Shown here: piece after piece, positions 53,095 through 60,878 of the stretch
Layout of the letters: every line of letters starts with the position of its first letter
Position numbering within the stretch: position 1 is the first letter of the stretch
Source of the DNA: Curtobacterium sp. MCJR17_020
GTDB lineage: Bacteria > Actinomycetota > Actinomycetes > Actinomycetales > Microbacteriaceae
Direction: 5' to 3'
Assembly (NCBI RefSeq): GCF_003234365.2
Contig: NZ_CP126260.1
Span: 3,782,001 to 3,846,000 of the forward strand
DNA: 64,000 nt
The notes under the pieces: generated by a model
What the model saw: the letters and a program-made list of their open reading frames with translations, nothing else
Database searches by the model: none
Told to the model about the DNA's origin: nothing
Translations under genes and position numbers: made by a program

Positions 53095-53595
53095 TCACGG
53101 CTGGCGGGCCCTGGGCGGCGTCCACGCCGGAGCTGCGTCCACTGCGTCGCCGACGCTCCGCGCGATGACCCCGAGCTGCAGCGTCTGCGTCTCGGTGAGC
53201 GTGTCGAACACCAGGCGCTCGACCAGGGCGTGGTGCGCGGGCGTCGACTCGAGGACCTTGCCGTGCCCGTCATCCGTCAAGACCGCGAGGGTGAAGCGAC
53301 CGTCCGTCGGGTCGACCACACGGCGCACCCACCCCTTCGCCTCGAGCCGAGTCACCGCGCGGGACAGTCGCGAGAGCGTCGAGCTCGCGTACCCGGCGAG
53401 CGTGCTCATCCGCAGGGTCCTGTCCGGCGCGGCGTCGAGGGCGGTGAGGACGCCGAGTTCGAAGTGCGTGAGGCCACTGTCTCGTTGGAGTTGGGCGTCC
53501 AGGGCGGCCGGGAGCCGTTCGAGCATCGTCGCCACGGCTGCCCAGATCTCGAGTCGTTCGCCGCGCAGGCCGTGTGGTTCGTCGGGCGGTGCCAT
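53095..53595 (-). CDS. MarR-family transcriptional regulator, copy 1
   Basis: 166 residues. The winged helix spans about 35-110: LTHFELGVLTALDAAPDRTL, YASSTLSRLSRAVTRLEAKG and VRRVVDPTDGRFTLAVLTDD. ATG 53595 is chosen over an upstream start because TACGAT lies 6 nt before it. Divergent from the SDR at 53703, with two operator boxes in between. Confidence 0.92.
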   Translation of the reverse strand: MAPPDEPHGLRGERLEIWAAVATMLERLPAALDAQLQRDSGLTHFELGVLTALDAAPDRTLRMSTLAGYASSTLSRLSRAVTRLEAKGWVRRVVDPTDGRFTLAVLTDDGHGKVLESTPAHHALVERLVFDTLTETQTLQLGVIARSVGDAVDAAPAWTPPRARQP

Positions 53596-53613
53596 CACGG
53601 CATCGTACGACCG

Positions 53614-53667
53614 GTGACTTGCCTGAGCAAGTAAACGGCCGTATGGTGACTTGCTCAGGCAAGTCAC
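53614..53667. promoter_or_regulatory. Two MarR operators
   Basis: Box A (53614-53636) has the inner palindrome ACTTGC-CTGA-GCAAGT. Box B (53646-53667) is a longer palindrome, GTGACTTGC-TCAG-GCAAGTCAC, with perfect 9-bp arms. Centres are 32 bp apart, close to three helical turns. Box A adjoins the -10 of marR and box B the -10 region of the SDR (TATGGT near 53642). Confidence 0.8.
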
Positions 53668-53702
53668 CGGGTCGAGCGACGCGGGACGACGAAGGAGGAC
53701 CC

Positions 53703-54494
53703 ATGGACCTGCAGCTCCGAGCCAGGACGGCGTTCATCAGCGGATCGACGCAGGGCATCGGGTACGCGATCGCCTCTGCACTCGCGGCCGAGGGCATGCG
53801 CGTGATCGTCAACGGCCGGGAGGACGCCAGGGTCGAGGCAGCCGTCGATCGCCTGCGGCGCGACCAGCCGGGAGCCACGGTGTCCGGGATCGCGGCCGAC
53901 TTCGGAGACCCGGGCGACGTCACCCGACTGCTCGAGTCCCTCGACGACGTCGACGTCCTCGTCAACAACGTCGGACTCTTCGGCCTGGCCGCCTTCGAGT
54001 CGATCGCCGACGAGGACTGGTCCCGGTACTTCGAGGTCAACGTGATGAGCGGGGTCCGCCTGTCGCGGCACCTGCTCGGCGGGATGCTCGAACGCGGGTG
54101 GGGTCGCATCGTGTTCATCGGCAGCGAGTCCGGCGTGAACGTCCCCGCGGACATGGTGCACTACGGCGTGACCAAGGCCGCGGTGATCGCGCTCGCGAAC
54201 GGACTCGCGAAGCAGACACGTGGGACCTCGGTCACGATCAACACCGTCCTCGGCGGTCCCACGTACTCCGACGGTGTCGCGACGACGGTCGAGGCGATCG
54301 CCGAGGCGCAGGCTCTTCCGGTCGAGGCGATGCGGGCCGCGATCATCGGTCAGAACCGGACCAGCCTGCTCGAGCGCTTCATCGACCCGGCCGAGATCGC
54401 GGCGCTCGTCACCTACCTCGCGAGCCCGCTGTCCTCCGCGACGAACGGCGCCGCGATCCGGGCGGACGGCGGCGTCCTGACCGGGCTCCTGTAG
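53703..54494 (+). CDS. Short-chain dehydrogenase/reductase
   Basis: 263 residues: TAFISGSTQGIGYAIASALA, DVLVNNVGLFGLAAFESIAD, and RIVFIGSESGVNVPADMVHY then GVTKAA (Ser, Tyr-x-x-x-Lys). FabG-like enoyl/ketoacyl reductase fold; substrate unknown. AAGGAGGA lies before the ATG. Controlled by the divergent MarR. It ends 8 bp from the convergent monooxygenase. Confidence 0.94.
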   Translation: MDLQLRARTAFISGSTQGIGYAIASALAAEGMRVIVNGREDARVEAAVDRLRRDQPGATVSGIAADFGDPGDVTRLLESLDDVDVLVNNVGLFGLAAFESIADEDWSRYFEVNVMSGVRLSRHLLGGMLERGWGRIVFIGSESGVNVPADMVHYGVTKAAVIALANGLAKQTRGTSVTINTVLGGPTYSDGVATTVEAIAEAQALPVEAMRAAIIGQNRTSLLERFIDPAEIAALVTYLASPLSSATNGAAIRADGGVLTGLL

Positions 54495-54502
54495 GTGGCA
54501 CG

Positions 54503-55717
54503 TCAGCCCAGGTGCGCGTAGTCGGGCAGGTCGATCGCGTCCGCCGGCGGCGTGAAGAACCGATCGCCGAGCCGACCGATGAACGGCGTCGAGGCGACCC
54601 GGGCCGCGGCACCGAACGCAGCGATCCCGAGCCGGCTCTTCGGGTTCGCGACCCGCGGGACCCCTGGCGGCAGCTGCTGCGCCTGCGCGACGTACGGCCG
54701 CATGATGCGCTCGTAGCCACGGAAGGCGTCGCGGTGGTCGACGTGGGCGGCGAGTTCACCGGCCAACACGTACGCCCCGGTGAGCGACAGACTCGTGCCC
54801 ATGCCGCTGACCGGCGAGGCGCAGTAGGCGGCGTCGCCCACGAGCGCGACCCGACCCTCGGACCACCGCGGCGCACGGACCTGCCCGATCGACTCGGAGT
54901 ACAGGTCGTCGGCGGTGTCGATGCCCTCGAGCACACGACCCGCCTCCCACCCGGCGTCCGCGAACACGGTGCGCAGGCGTCGGCGCTGTTCCTCGATCGT
55001 CCGTCGTTCGGAGCCGGCGCGCTCCCGCGTCCGGTCGGTCACGAACGACAGCGTCGCGCGGATCGTGCCGTGCGGGTCCGGCCGGAGCGTCACCGACCGC
55101 CCACCTGGCGCGTTGTACCAGCGCCACCAGTCGTCGTCGGCGTCGGTGCGGGGGATCGTCGCGTAGGACGTCTCGAGGCCGAGGGACCGGATCTCGGGCT
55201 CGTCGCCGAAGACCAGCCGCCGGGTGCTCGACCCGATGCCGTCCGCCGCGACCACCAGGTCGAACCGCTCGTCAGGGGCGTGCTCGAACTGCACGGTCAC
55301 GCCGTCGTCGTCGTCCGCGATGCCGGTGATGCGGTCGCCGAAGCGGTACTCGGTGGTGTCGGTGGTCTGGCTGACGAGCAGTTGCGCCAGGTCACCGCGC
55401 AGGATCTCGAGCTCCGCGGTGGCGCCGCCCGAATCCGTGGTGCCCGCCGGGAACTCCGCGATGACCGAACCGGAGCGGCCGATGAACCGCGTGCCGACCT
55501 CACCCGTCGTGGCGGCACGGATGTCGTCCTCGATGCCCATCCGCCGCGAGACCTCGCGCCCGGCGCCCCGCACGTCGACGTTCTGGCCGCCGGTCCGGAG
55601 TTCCGGGGCGCGCTCGATGATCGTCGTCTGGTAGCCGTAGCGGTGCAGCCAGTAGGCCAGGGCGGGCCCGGCGATGCTCGCACCGGAGATGAGGACGCGC
55701 TTGCGGTCGGTCGACAT
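54503..55717 (-). CDS. FAD-dependent aromatic/tetracycline-type monooxygenase
   Basis: 404 residues, PHBH-fold group. Dinucleotide motif ISGASIAGPALAYWLHRYGY (about 9-28), GDLAQLLVSQ, DG motif DLVVAADGIGSSTRRLVFG (about 155-173), and GD motif VALVGDAAYCASPVSGMGTS (about 285-305). It uses NAD(P)H and O2 to hydroxylate a substrate; resembles TetX-like and phenol hydroxylases, but resistance cannot be inferred. Divergent from a MarR gene with a shared operator. GAGGCA before ATG 55717. Confidence 0.92.
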   Translation of the reverse strand: MSTDRKRVLISGASIAGPALAYWLHRYGYQTTIIERAPELRTGGQNVDVRGAGREVSRRMGIEDDIRAATTGEVGTRFIGRSGSVIAEFPAGTTDSGGATAELEILRGDLAQLLVSQTTDTTEYRFGDRITGIADDDDGVTVQFEHAPDERFDLVVAADGIGSSTRRLVFGDEPEIRSLGLETSYATIPRTDADDDWWRWYNAPGGRSVTLRPDPHGTIRATLSFVTDRTRERAGSERRTIEEQRRRLRTVFADAGWEAGRVLEGIDTADDLYSESIGQVRAPRWSEGRVALVGDAAYCASPVSGMGTSLSLTGAYVLAGELAAHVDHRDAFRGYERIMRPYVAQAQQLPPGVPRVANPKSRLGIAAFGAAARVASTPFIGRLGDRFFTPPADAIDLPDYAHLG

Positions 55718-55732
55718 GTTGCCTCGAATCTT

Positions 55733-55755
55733 GATTACCAACGGTATTGGCAATC
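55733..55755. promoter_or_regulatory. MarR operator between monooxygenase and marR
   Basis: GATT-A-CCAA, five bases, TTGG-C-AATC: an inverted repeat with one mismatch per arm (55733-55755). It ends 8 bp before the TACCAT -10 of the marR gene. Confidence 0.7.
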
Positions 55756-55776
55756 TACACGGCTACCATCGACCTC

Positions 55777-56316
55777 GTGCCGCACGACGAACCGACAGCG
55801 CCCACCGACGGACGACGAGACCGCGACGTCCGGAGCGACCGCGACGACCGACGCGACCGCGAAGCAGCCCGTCGGGACGGACGGCCGCTGCCCGACGACG
55901 ACATCCGCGCACGGGTGCAGCAGGTCGGCGTGCGGCAGCAGCGGTTCGAGCGACACCTCGCCAGAGCGCTCGACGTCGACGCGGCCGGGCTCGAGGCGAT
56001 GGACCACCTCATCAGCCACGGCCAGTCCACCCCGACCGAGCTCGCGCGGCGACTGGAGATCTCCACCGCAGCGATGACCCTCGTGCTCAACCGACTCGAG
56101 TCCGCCGGCCACGTCACGCGCGAGCGGCACCCCAGCGACGGCCGGAAGCTCGTGGTCACCGCAGCCGAGCGGTCCTCCGACCGTGCGTACGACCTGGTGC
56201 TCCCGTTGATCGAGGGCATCGAGGACGTCGTCGCCGGCATGGACGACAGCGAACGCGCCACGGTGCAGACGTTCCTCGACCGCCTGATCGGGATCTACGA
56301 CGACGCGATGGACTGA
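55777..56316 (+). CDS. MarR-family transcriptional regulator, copy 2
   Basis: 179 residues. The N-terminal 45 are a charged Asp/Arg-rich tail (DRDVRSDRDDRRDREAARRD). The winged helix (about 75-140) has GLEAMDHLISHGQSTPTELA and RRLEISTAAMTLVLNRLESA, with GHVTRERHPSDGRKLVVTAA in the wing. GTG 55777 is chosen because TACCAT lies 7 nt upstream. Divergent from the monooxygenase, its likely target. Confidence 0.9.
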   Translation: MPHDEPTAPTDGRRDRDVRSDRDDRRDREAARRDGRPLPDDDIRARVQQVGVRQQRFERHLARALDVDAAGLEAMDHLISHGQSTPTELARRLEISTAAMTLVLNRLESAGHVTRERHPSDGRKLVVTAAERSSDRAYDLVLPLIEGIEDVVAGMDDSERATVQTFLDRLIGIYDDAMD

Positions 56317-56574
56317 TCAGTCGACTCCGTCGGGTGACCACGGTCGCTCACCGAGGCTCCACCGTGCCATCGCCTCGACCTGTGCCTTCGCGCTCTCCAG
56401 GCTCGTGTGGTCGCCGAAGACCTCGCCCGACCATCCACGGACCTCGTACCGGTTCGTGAAGACGACGGTCCCGATGTGGGACCGGCCGGAGCGGGCTTCC
56501 CACCGGCCGACTTCGAGCGCGGTCCAGCTCGTCGGGTCGTACTGGTGTGGGAGATCGGTCTGCGAGGAGGACAT
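56317..56574 (-). CDS. Small conserved hypothetical protein
   Basis: 85 residues, compact alpha/beta: ALEVGRWEARSGRSHIGTVV, FTNRYEVRGWSGEVFGDHTS and LESAKAQVEAMARWSLGERP. No signal or membrane helix. Start 56574 (MSSSQTDL) or 56592 (MPTGNAM). It abuts the marR stop convergently (no gap). Family unknown to me. Confidence 0.7.
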   Translation of the reverse strand: MSSSQTDLPHQYDPTSWTALEVGRWEARSGRSHIGTVVFTNRYEVRGWSGEVFGDHTSLESAKAQVEAMARWSLGERPWSPDGVD

Positions 56575-56695
56575 GGCGTTCCCGGTCGGCATCGGACGAA
56601 GAGATCGTGCCGGCAGCCGGGGGCTCGGGTCACCTGCGGTCGACGGTAGTCTCCGGCCGACACGACGGCTCAGGTTCGTCCGCCGGCCCGTGCGA

Positions 56696-57346
56696 TCAGC
56701 GCGCCGCCCGCGTGAACGTGCGGTGCACGACCCCCGACGGCGACGCGACCGTCTCGACGGCGAAGCGCTCCTCGATCCCCTCGAGTCCGTCCCAGAGCCG
56801 CTCGCCCCGGCCGAGCACGATCGGCACCTCGACCACGTGCAGGTGGTCGACCAGGTCGGCCAGCAGGAACTCGCGGACGGTCTCGACCCCACCGCCGATG
56901 CGGACGTCCCGGCCCGGTGCGACCTGGCGGGCGAGCTCGAGCGCTTCCGCCGGGGTGGCGTCGACGAAGTGGAAGGTCGTCCCGCCCGCCATCTCGAGGG
57001 GCTCGCGCGGGTGGTGCGTGAGCACGAACACGGGCGTGTGGAACGGCGGTTCGTCGCCCCACCAGCCGGTCCAGCCGTCGTCGGGCCACGGCCCGCGCTG
57101 GGGTCCGAACTTGTTCCGCCCCATGATCTCGACACCGATCTCCGGTCCCCAGGCGCGAGCGAACTCGTCGTCGACATCGGTGGTCCCGCCGGACGCGCCC
57201 TGCATCGCGCGGAAGGTCGCGGTGGCCGCGAACCAGTCCATCAGGCGACCCTCGGCGTGCCCGAACGGACGGTCGACCGACTGGTCCGCTCCGGCACCGT
57301 ACCCGTCGAGCGAGATCGCGAAGTTGTGGACCCTGACCGTCGACAT
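56696..57346 (-). CDS. RibD C-terminal/dihydrofolate-reductase-like protein
   Basis: 216 residues: NFAISLDGYGAGADQSVDRP at the start, FGHAEGRLMDWF, MGRNKFGPQRG, VLTHHPREPLEMAGGTTFHF, DVRIGGGVETVREFLLADLV and the closing H-V-x-V-P-I-V-L-G-R-G-E-R-L-W-D-G pattern. This RibD_C family uses NADPH; most actinobacterial members have unknown substrates. AGGAG precedes the ATG. Downstream of and co-oriented with the SDR. Confidence 0.93.
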   Translation of the reverse strand: MSTVRVHNFAISLDGYGAGADQSVDRPFGHAEGRLMDWFAATATFRAMQGASGGTTDVDDEFARAWGPEIGVEIMGRNKFGPQRGPWPDDGWTGWWGDEPPFHTPVFVLTHHPREPLEMAGGTTFHFVDATPAEALELARQVAPGRDVRIGGGVETVREFLLADLVDHLHVVEVPIVLGRGERLWDGLEGIEERFAVETVASPSGVVHRTFTRAAR

Positions 57347-57363
57347 GGTGCTCCTGTCCTGCT

Positions 57364-58086
57364 TCAGAGGGTGATGCCGGTCGCCGCCGCCAGGGCGTCG
57401 ACGAGCTGGCGGCGGAACTGCGGGTCAGCGACCGCCTGGTGCGGCTCCTGCCGCTCTCCGTGGAACCAGTAACCGCCGCTGAGGGTTGCATCTGGGTCCG
57501 TCACGAGGGCCTCCTGCGTGCGGTGCCCGAGCTCGAGGTCGTCCGACGCCCCCGCGCCGCCCATCTTGGTCGGCACCCGGCCCGGATCGACGGCGTTGCT
57601 CAGAACGCCGGGCCGGCGCTCGGCGACCTCGGCGGCGAGCGCGGTCACGAAGAGCTTGGTGTCCGAGTAGGTGTTCGTCTCCGCGGTGCCGTCCCAGTCG
57701 ACGCCGTCCAGTCGGGGGCGGCCGCCGCGGTGCATCCCACTGCTCAGGTAGACGTGCCGGGTCGGCGCGTGGAGCAGCGCGGTGAACAGGTACGGCGCGA
57801 CGACGTTGACCGGGATCAGCGCACGGCCGGAGATCACGCCGGCGTTGTGCACGACCGCGTCGATCGGGTCGCCGGCGTCGAGGTCGCGCGCGGCGGCGAT
57901 CACGGCGTCGCGGTCGGACAGGTCGGCGACGACGAGGGTGGCACCGCGGTCGAGCAGGTCGGCGACCGCGTCCGCACGTGCCGTGCTCCGGGCGTGCACG
58001 ACGACGTCGTGCCCGTCGCGGAGCAGGGTGTCGGCGGTCGCCCGCCCGAGGCCGTCGGTCGAGCCGGTGACGAGGATGCGGGACAT
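57364..58086 (-). CDS. Short-chain dehydrogenase/reductase
   Basis: 240 residues: RILVTGSTDGLGRATADTLL, DAVVHNAGVISGRALIPVNV, HVYLSSGMHRGG (Ser) and NTYSDTKLFVTALAAEVAER (Tyr-x-x-x-Lys). It looks like the retinol-dehydrogenase-like branch. CATGAT lies 6 nt before the ATG. It starts an SDR-RibD pair with a 17-bp gap. Confidence 0.93.
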   Translation of the reverse strand: MSRILVTGSTDGLGRATADTLLRDGHDVVVHARSTARADAVADLLDRGATLVVADLSDRDAVIAAARDLDAGDPIDAVVHNAGVISGRALIPVNVVAPYLFTALLHAPTRHVYLSSGMHRGGRPRLDGVDWDGTAETNTYSDTKLFVTALAAEVAERRPGVLSNAVDPGRVPTKMGGAGASDDLELGHRTQEALVTDPDATLSGGYWFHGERQEPHQAVADPQFRRQLVDALAAATGITL

Positions 58087-58143
58087 GTGGCCATCATGCG
58101 CCGGGTGGCGGAGGCGTGTGCGGCCCGTGGACCAGCAGCAGGG

Positions 58144-58187
58144 CGGACGGGAGGCGCGGGGCAGGCCCGCCCCGCGCCTCCCGTCCG
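58144..58187. terminator. Family palindrome, copy 10
   Basis: CGGACGGGAGGCGCGGGGC and its complement form a perfect 19-bp stem with a 6-nt loop. Unlike the other copies it lies upstream of a minus-strand gene start, between that start and a plus-strand reading frame, and may have displaced the 5' end of the latter. Confidence 0.7.
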
Positions 58188-58200
58188 TTCTCGGCCCCGC

Positions 58201-58506
58201 CACACGGAGTCGCTGGCCGAGCCGGGGATCCTGTGGACCCGCGAGCACCCGGAGCCCCGCCGTGCGGCGAGCGCCTACCGGAACGTCGAGGTCGTCGTCG
58301 AGGGGGAGTGGCCCGCGACCGAGGTGGTCGTGTCGTTCGAGCACAGCGACGTGCCGTACCTGCGGCTCCGTCGGCGCTACCGGGTGTTCGACGAGGCCGG
58401 CCACGTCGAGGACTGGACGTACGTGACGGTGTACCTCGACGAGGACATCGGCAGCGGACACATCGCGCTGCGCGACGAAGCGGTGGACGGCGTCCTCGAC
58501 ATCTGA
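58201..58506 (+). CDS. Hypothetical protein with no clear start codon
   Basis: About 101 codons (58201 to TGA 58504) read TESLAEPGILWTREHPEPRR, then SAYRNVEVVVEGEWPATEVV, FEHSDVPYLRLRRRYRVFDE and end DEAVDGVLDI. The sequence has strong coding character but no ATG, GTG or TTG near its start; the first in-frame ATG (58096) would force translation through the family palindrome. The gene has probably lost its 5' end or uses CTG 58213. Family unknown to me. Confidence 0.55.
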   Translation, partial: HTESLAEPGILWTREHPEPRRAASAYRNVEVVVEGEWPATEVVVSFEHSDVPYLRLRRRYRVFDEAGHVEDWTYVTVYLDEDIGSGHIALRDEAVDGVLDI

Positions 58507-58529
58507 CGGACGGCGCCCGTTCCGCGACC

Positions 58530-59099
58530 TCAGCCGATGACGCCCGTGTGTTCCAGCACGATGTTCACGCCGATCAGGATGAGCACCACACCGCCGGCGA
58601 TCTCGGCGGGCTTGCCGAACCGGGCTCCGACGCGGCGGCCCACCACCACGCCGACGAAGGACAGCACCGCCGTCGTCACACCGATGAGCAGCACCGCGCC
58701 GCCGATCGACACCGGCAGGAACGCCAACGTGACGCCGACGGCCAGGGCGTCGATGCTCGTCGCGATCGCCAGGACCAGGAGCTCACGGATCGGCAGGCGG
58801 TCGGTGTCCTGCTCGGTGTCCTCGTGCTTCGAGAACGCCTCCCACAGCATCTTGCCGCCGATCAGCGCGAGCAGCCCGAACGCGATCCAGTGGTCGAAGT
58901 CCGCGATGGAGCGGGCGAACGCCGACCCGAGCAGCCAGCCCAGCAGGGGCATGAGCGCCTGGAACGCACCGAACGTCAGCGCGATGACGAGGGCGTGCCG
59001 CACGTCGAAGCGCTTCATGTGCAGGCCCTTGCCGAGGGCGACGGCGAAGGCGTCTGCGGAGACACCGAGCGCGATGAGGAAGAGGGCCCAGAACGACAT
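58530..59099 (-). CDS. mntP: Manganese efflux pump MntP
   Basis: 189 residues, six helices in two inverted halves. The metal-site motifs ADAFAVALGKGL (about 16-27) and SIDALAVGVTLAF (about 113-126) are typical of MntP (YebN). It exports Mn2+ and protects against manganese overload. GAAAGG lies 9 nt before the ATG. I looked for the yybP-ykoY manganese riboswitch in the 170-bp upstream region and did not find its conserved core. Confidence 0.94.
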   Translation of the reverse strand: MSFWALFLIALGVSADAFAVALGKGLHMKRFDVRHALVIALTFGAFQALMPLLGWLLGSAFARSIADFDHWIAFGLLALIGGKMLWEAFSKHEDTEQDTDRLPIRELLVLAIATSIDALAVGVTLAFLPVSIGGAVLLIGVTTAVLSFVGVVVGRRVGARFGKPAEIAGGVVLILIGVNIVLEHTGVIG

Positions 59100-59198
59100 G
59101 GGGGCGGCGCCTTTCGAGACGGTCGGACGGAGACGCCGACGTCTCAGGACCTGACGATCCTGGCATGGTTCCGAGGACGAAAAGGCCTGATCAGCGGT

Positions 59199-59214
59199 AT
59201 TCGTCGTGCCGAAT
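59199..59214. promoter_or_regulatory. Possible regulator site upstream of mntP
   Basis: ATTCG-TCGTGC-CGAAT, a small inverted repeat 100 bp above the mntP start in the otherwise featureless region. Candidate metal-regulator site, unproven. Confidence 0.3.
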
Positions 59215-59274
59215 CCGGGGGTTGGTGTGCCCGCCCCGGACCCCCGTGGTCGCCGCCGGTCGCGCGTCCGGTCC

Positions 59275-59931
59275 TCAGCGAGCGACGGACAGGGCGAAGG
59301 GCGCGAAACCGATCGCGCCGAGCAGGCTCGGCACCATCAGGGCCATCGACTCCGGGCCGGACGCGGTGGCGATCGGGCCGAGGTCCACGACCCACCCGTC
59401 CTTCCAGCCCAGGCTGCGGAGCAGTCCGCCCACCGTGGCCTTCGCCGCGGCGTCGTCCCCGGACACGAAGGCGGTCGGCGGGGTGGCGAGTGCCGCCGGC
59501 GCGGTCATGACCGAGAACAGCATCGTGTTGAGGCTCTTCACCACCCGGGTCTCCGGCAGGGCGGCCTGCAGCCGCTCGCCGAGGCTGCCGTCGAGGTAGG
59601 CGAGTCCACCCGGCAACCCGTCGGCGGTCCGCGTGGTCGCGTTCGAGACGTCGAGCAGGATCCGTCCGGCGAGTCCGGCCCGCAGTGCGGTCATCCGCTC
59701 CAGGGTCGTGTCGCCCGGTGTGGCGTTGACCACGACCGCGGCGGTCCGGATGGCGGTCGCGACGTCGGCGACCTCGACCCCGGTGTCGGCCCAGTGCGGC
59801 CGGACGGAATCGGGGTCGCGGACGCCGATGGTGACGGGGTGGCCGGCGGCGACGAGGCCGCGCGCGAGCGTGCTCCCGACACGTCCGGATCCGAGGACGG
59901 CGATGGTGGTGGTCGTGGTGGTCGTGGTCAT
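59275..59931 (-). CDS. F420/NADP oxidoreductase-like NAD(P)-binding protein
   Basis: 218 residues. After an initial run of eight Thr, the Rossmann motif is IAVLGSGRVGSTLARGLVAA (GxGxxG). Also TIGVRDPDS, VVVNATPGDTT, ILLDVSNATTR and VVKSLNTMLFSVMTAP, typical of the F420-dependent NADP reductase family (NPD). The Thr run is encoded by a GGT/GTC simple repeat. It reduces NADP+ or a cofactor. GGA precedes the ATG. Operon with the IMPase-like gene (gap 56 bp). Confidence 0.9.
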   Translation of the reverse strand: MTTTTTTTTIAVLGSGRVGSTLARGLVAAGHPVTIGVRDPDSVRPHWADTGVEVADVATAIRTAAVVVNATPGDTTLERMTALRAGLAGRILLDVSNATTRTADGLPGGLAYLDGSLGERLQAALPETRVVKSLNTMLFSVMTAPAALATPPTAFVSGDDAAAKATVGGLLRSLGWKDGWVVDLGPIATASGPESMALMVPSLLGAIGFAPFALSVAR

Positions 59932-59987
59932 GGGGTGTCCTTCGTGGTCAGGTGCGACGGGAGGGTCAAGGAGTTGGGGTCAGCGGC

Positions 59988-60773
59988 TCAGCGGGCGAGC
60001 ACTGCTGCGATCGGGCGGGCGAGGTCCGCCGCCGCCGCGATGCAGTCCTCGCTCGCCAGCGTCCAGGGAGCACCGGTCGTGTCGATGACGGCGCCGCCCG
60101 CTTCGTGCACCAGGAGCGCCCCGGCAGCCAGGCCGGACCGCACCTGCCCGAACTGCCAGAAGCCGTCGACGTGCCCGGTGGCGACCTGCACGAGCTGCAC
60201 CGTCGCGGGGACCGAGGCCGACACGAGCAGTGCTGCGTCGAGCATCCGGTCGATCGAGTCGCTCATCCGGCGACGGACCGCCGGTGCCTCGCCCGGCTTC
60301 GCCTGACCGGTACCGACCAGGGCGGCTCCGAGCTCCGTCTTCCGTGAGGCGCTGATCGGGGTCCCGTTCAGCCGCGCACCGGCCCCCCGGACGGCCGTGA
60401 ACACCTGGCCGAGTGCCGGCAGGACGACGGCGGTCAGGACCGGGACGTCGTCGCGCACGAGCGTCGCCGTCACGCCCCAGTTCGCGGATCCGTGGACCAG
60501 GTTGACGTTGCCCTCGGCGGCGTCGGTCACCCACCACTCGCCCGGGCCGAGCGTGCCGGTGCCCTCTTCGTCGTCGTCCCACTGCGCGTCGGGCCGGAGC
60601 CGTTCGAGCGCCGGTCGGAGCACCGCCGTCGAGGCCGCGTCGTTCGCGTCGATCGCGGCGAGCAGCGACCGCGCATCGTCGACCCGGTTCGCGGTCGAGA
60701 ACCGCTCGAGGAGCACCTGCGCGGCCGCAGTCACCGCCTCCGTCACGCCGGTGAGCAGCTGGTGGTCGTCCAT
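59988..60773 (-). CDS. Inositol monophosphatase-like protein with altered metal site
   Basis: 261 residues with the FBPase/IMPase fold: DDDEEGTG (metal-ligand Glu, about 66-73), then WWVTDAAEGNVNLVHGSANW where the usual D-P-x-D-G-T reads D84-A-A-E87-G-N, and FGQVRSGLAAGALLVHEAGG where the usual W-D-x-A-A-G has lost its Asp. Two of the three metal-binding acids are therefore altered, so catalysis by the normal mechanism is doubtful. It may bind rather than hydrolyse a phosphate ester. GGAG precedes the ATG. Divergent from the LysR gene. Confidence 0.88.
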   Translation of the reverse strand: MDDHQLLTGVTEAVTAAAQVLLERFSTANRVDDARSLLAAIDANDAASTAVLRPALERLRPDAQWDDDEEGTGTLGPGEWWVTDAAEGNVNLVHGSANWGVTATLVRDDVPVLTAVVLPALGQVFTAVRGAGARLNGTPISASRKTELGAALVGTGQAKPGEAPAVRRRMSDSIDRMLDAALLVSASVPATVQLVQVATGHVDGFWQFGQVRSGLAAGALLVHEAGGAVIDTTGAPWTLASEDCIAAAADLARPIAAVLAR

Positions 60774-60878
60774 GGTCGTCTCCTGTCTCAGCCGACGCGG
60801 TCCGTCGATCCGGGAGCAACGCTACGAACACCGACCATTGCACACCAGTACATTCCGCGCACCGGTAGATTGCGTCTC

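Noticed and set aside
54503..55717. TetX tetracycline resistance gene
   Set aside because: The fold matches but is shared by many aromatic hydroxylases; nothing in the sequence shows tetracycline specificity.
59100..59275. yybP-ykoY manganese riboswitch upstream of mntP
   Set aside because: The conserved core of that riboswitch is absent; only a small hairpin (GAGACG-tcgg-CGTCTC) and one weak inverted repeat are seen.
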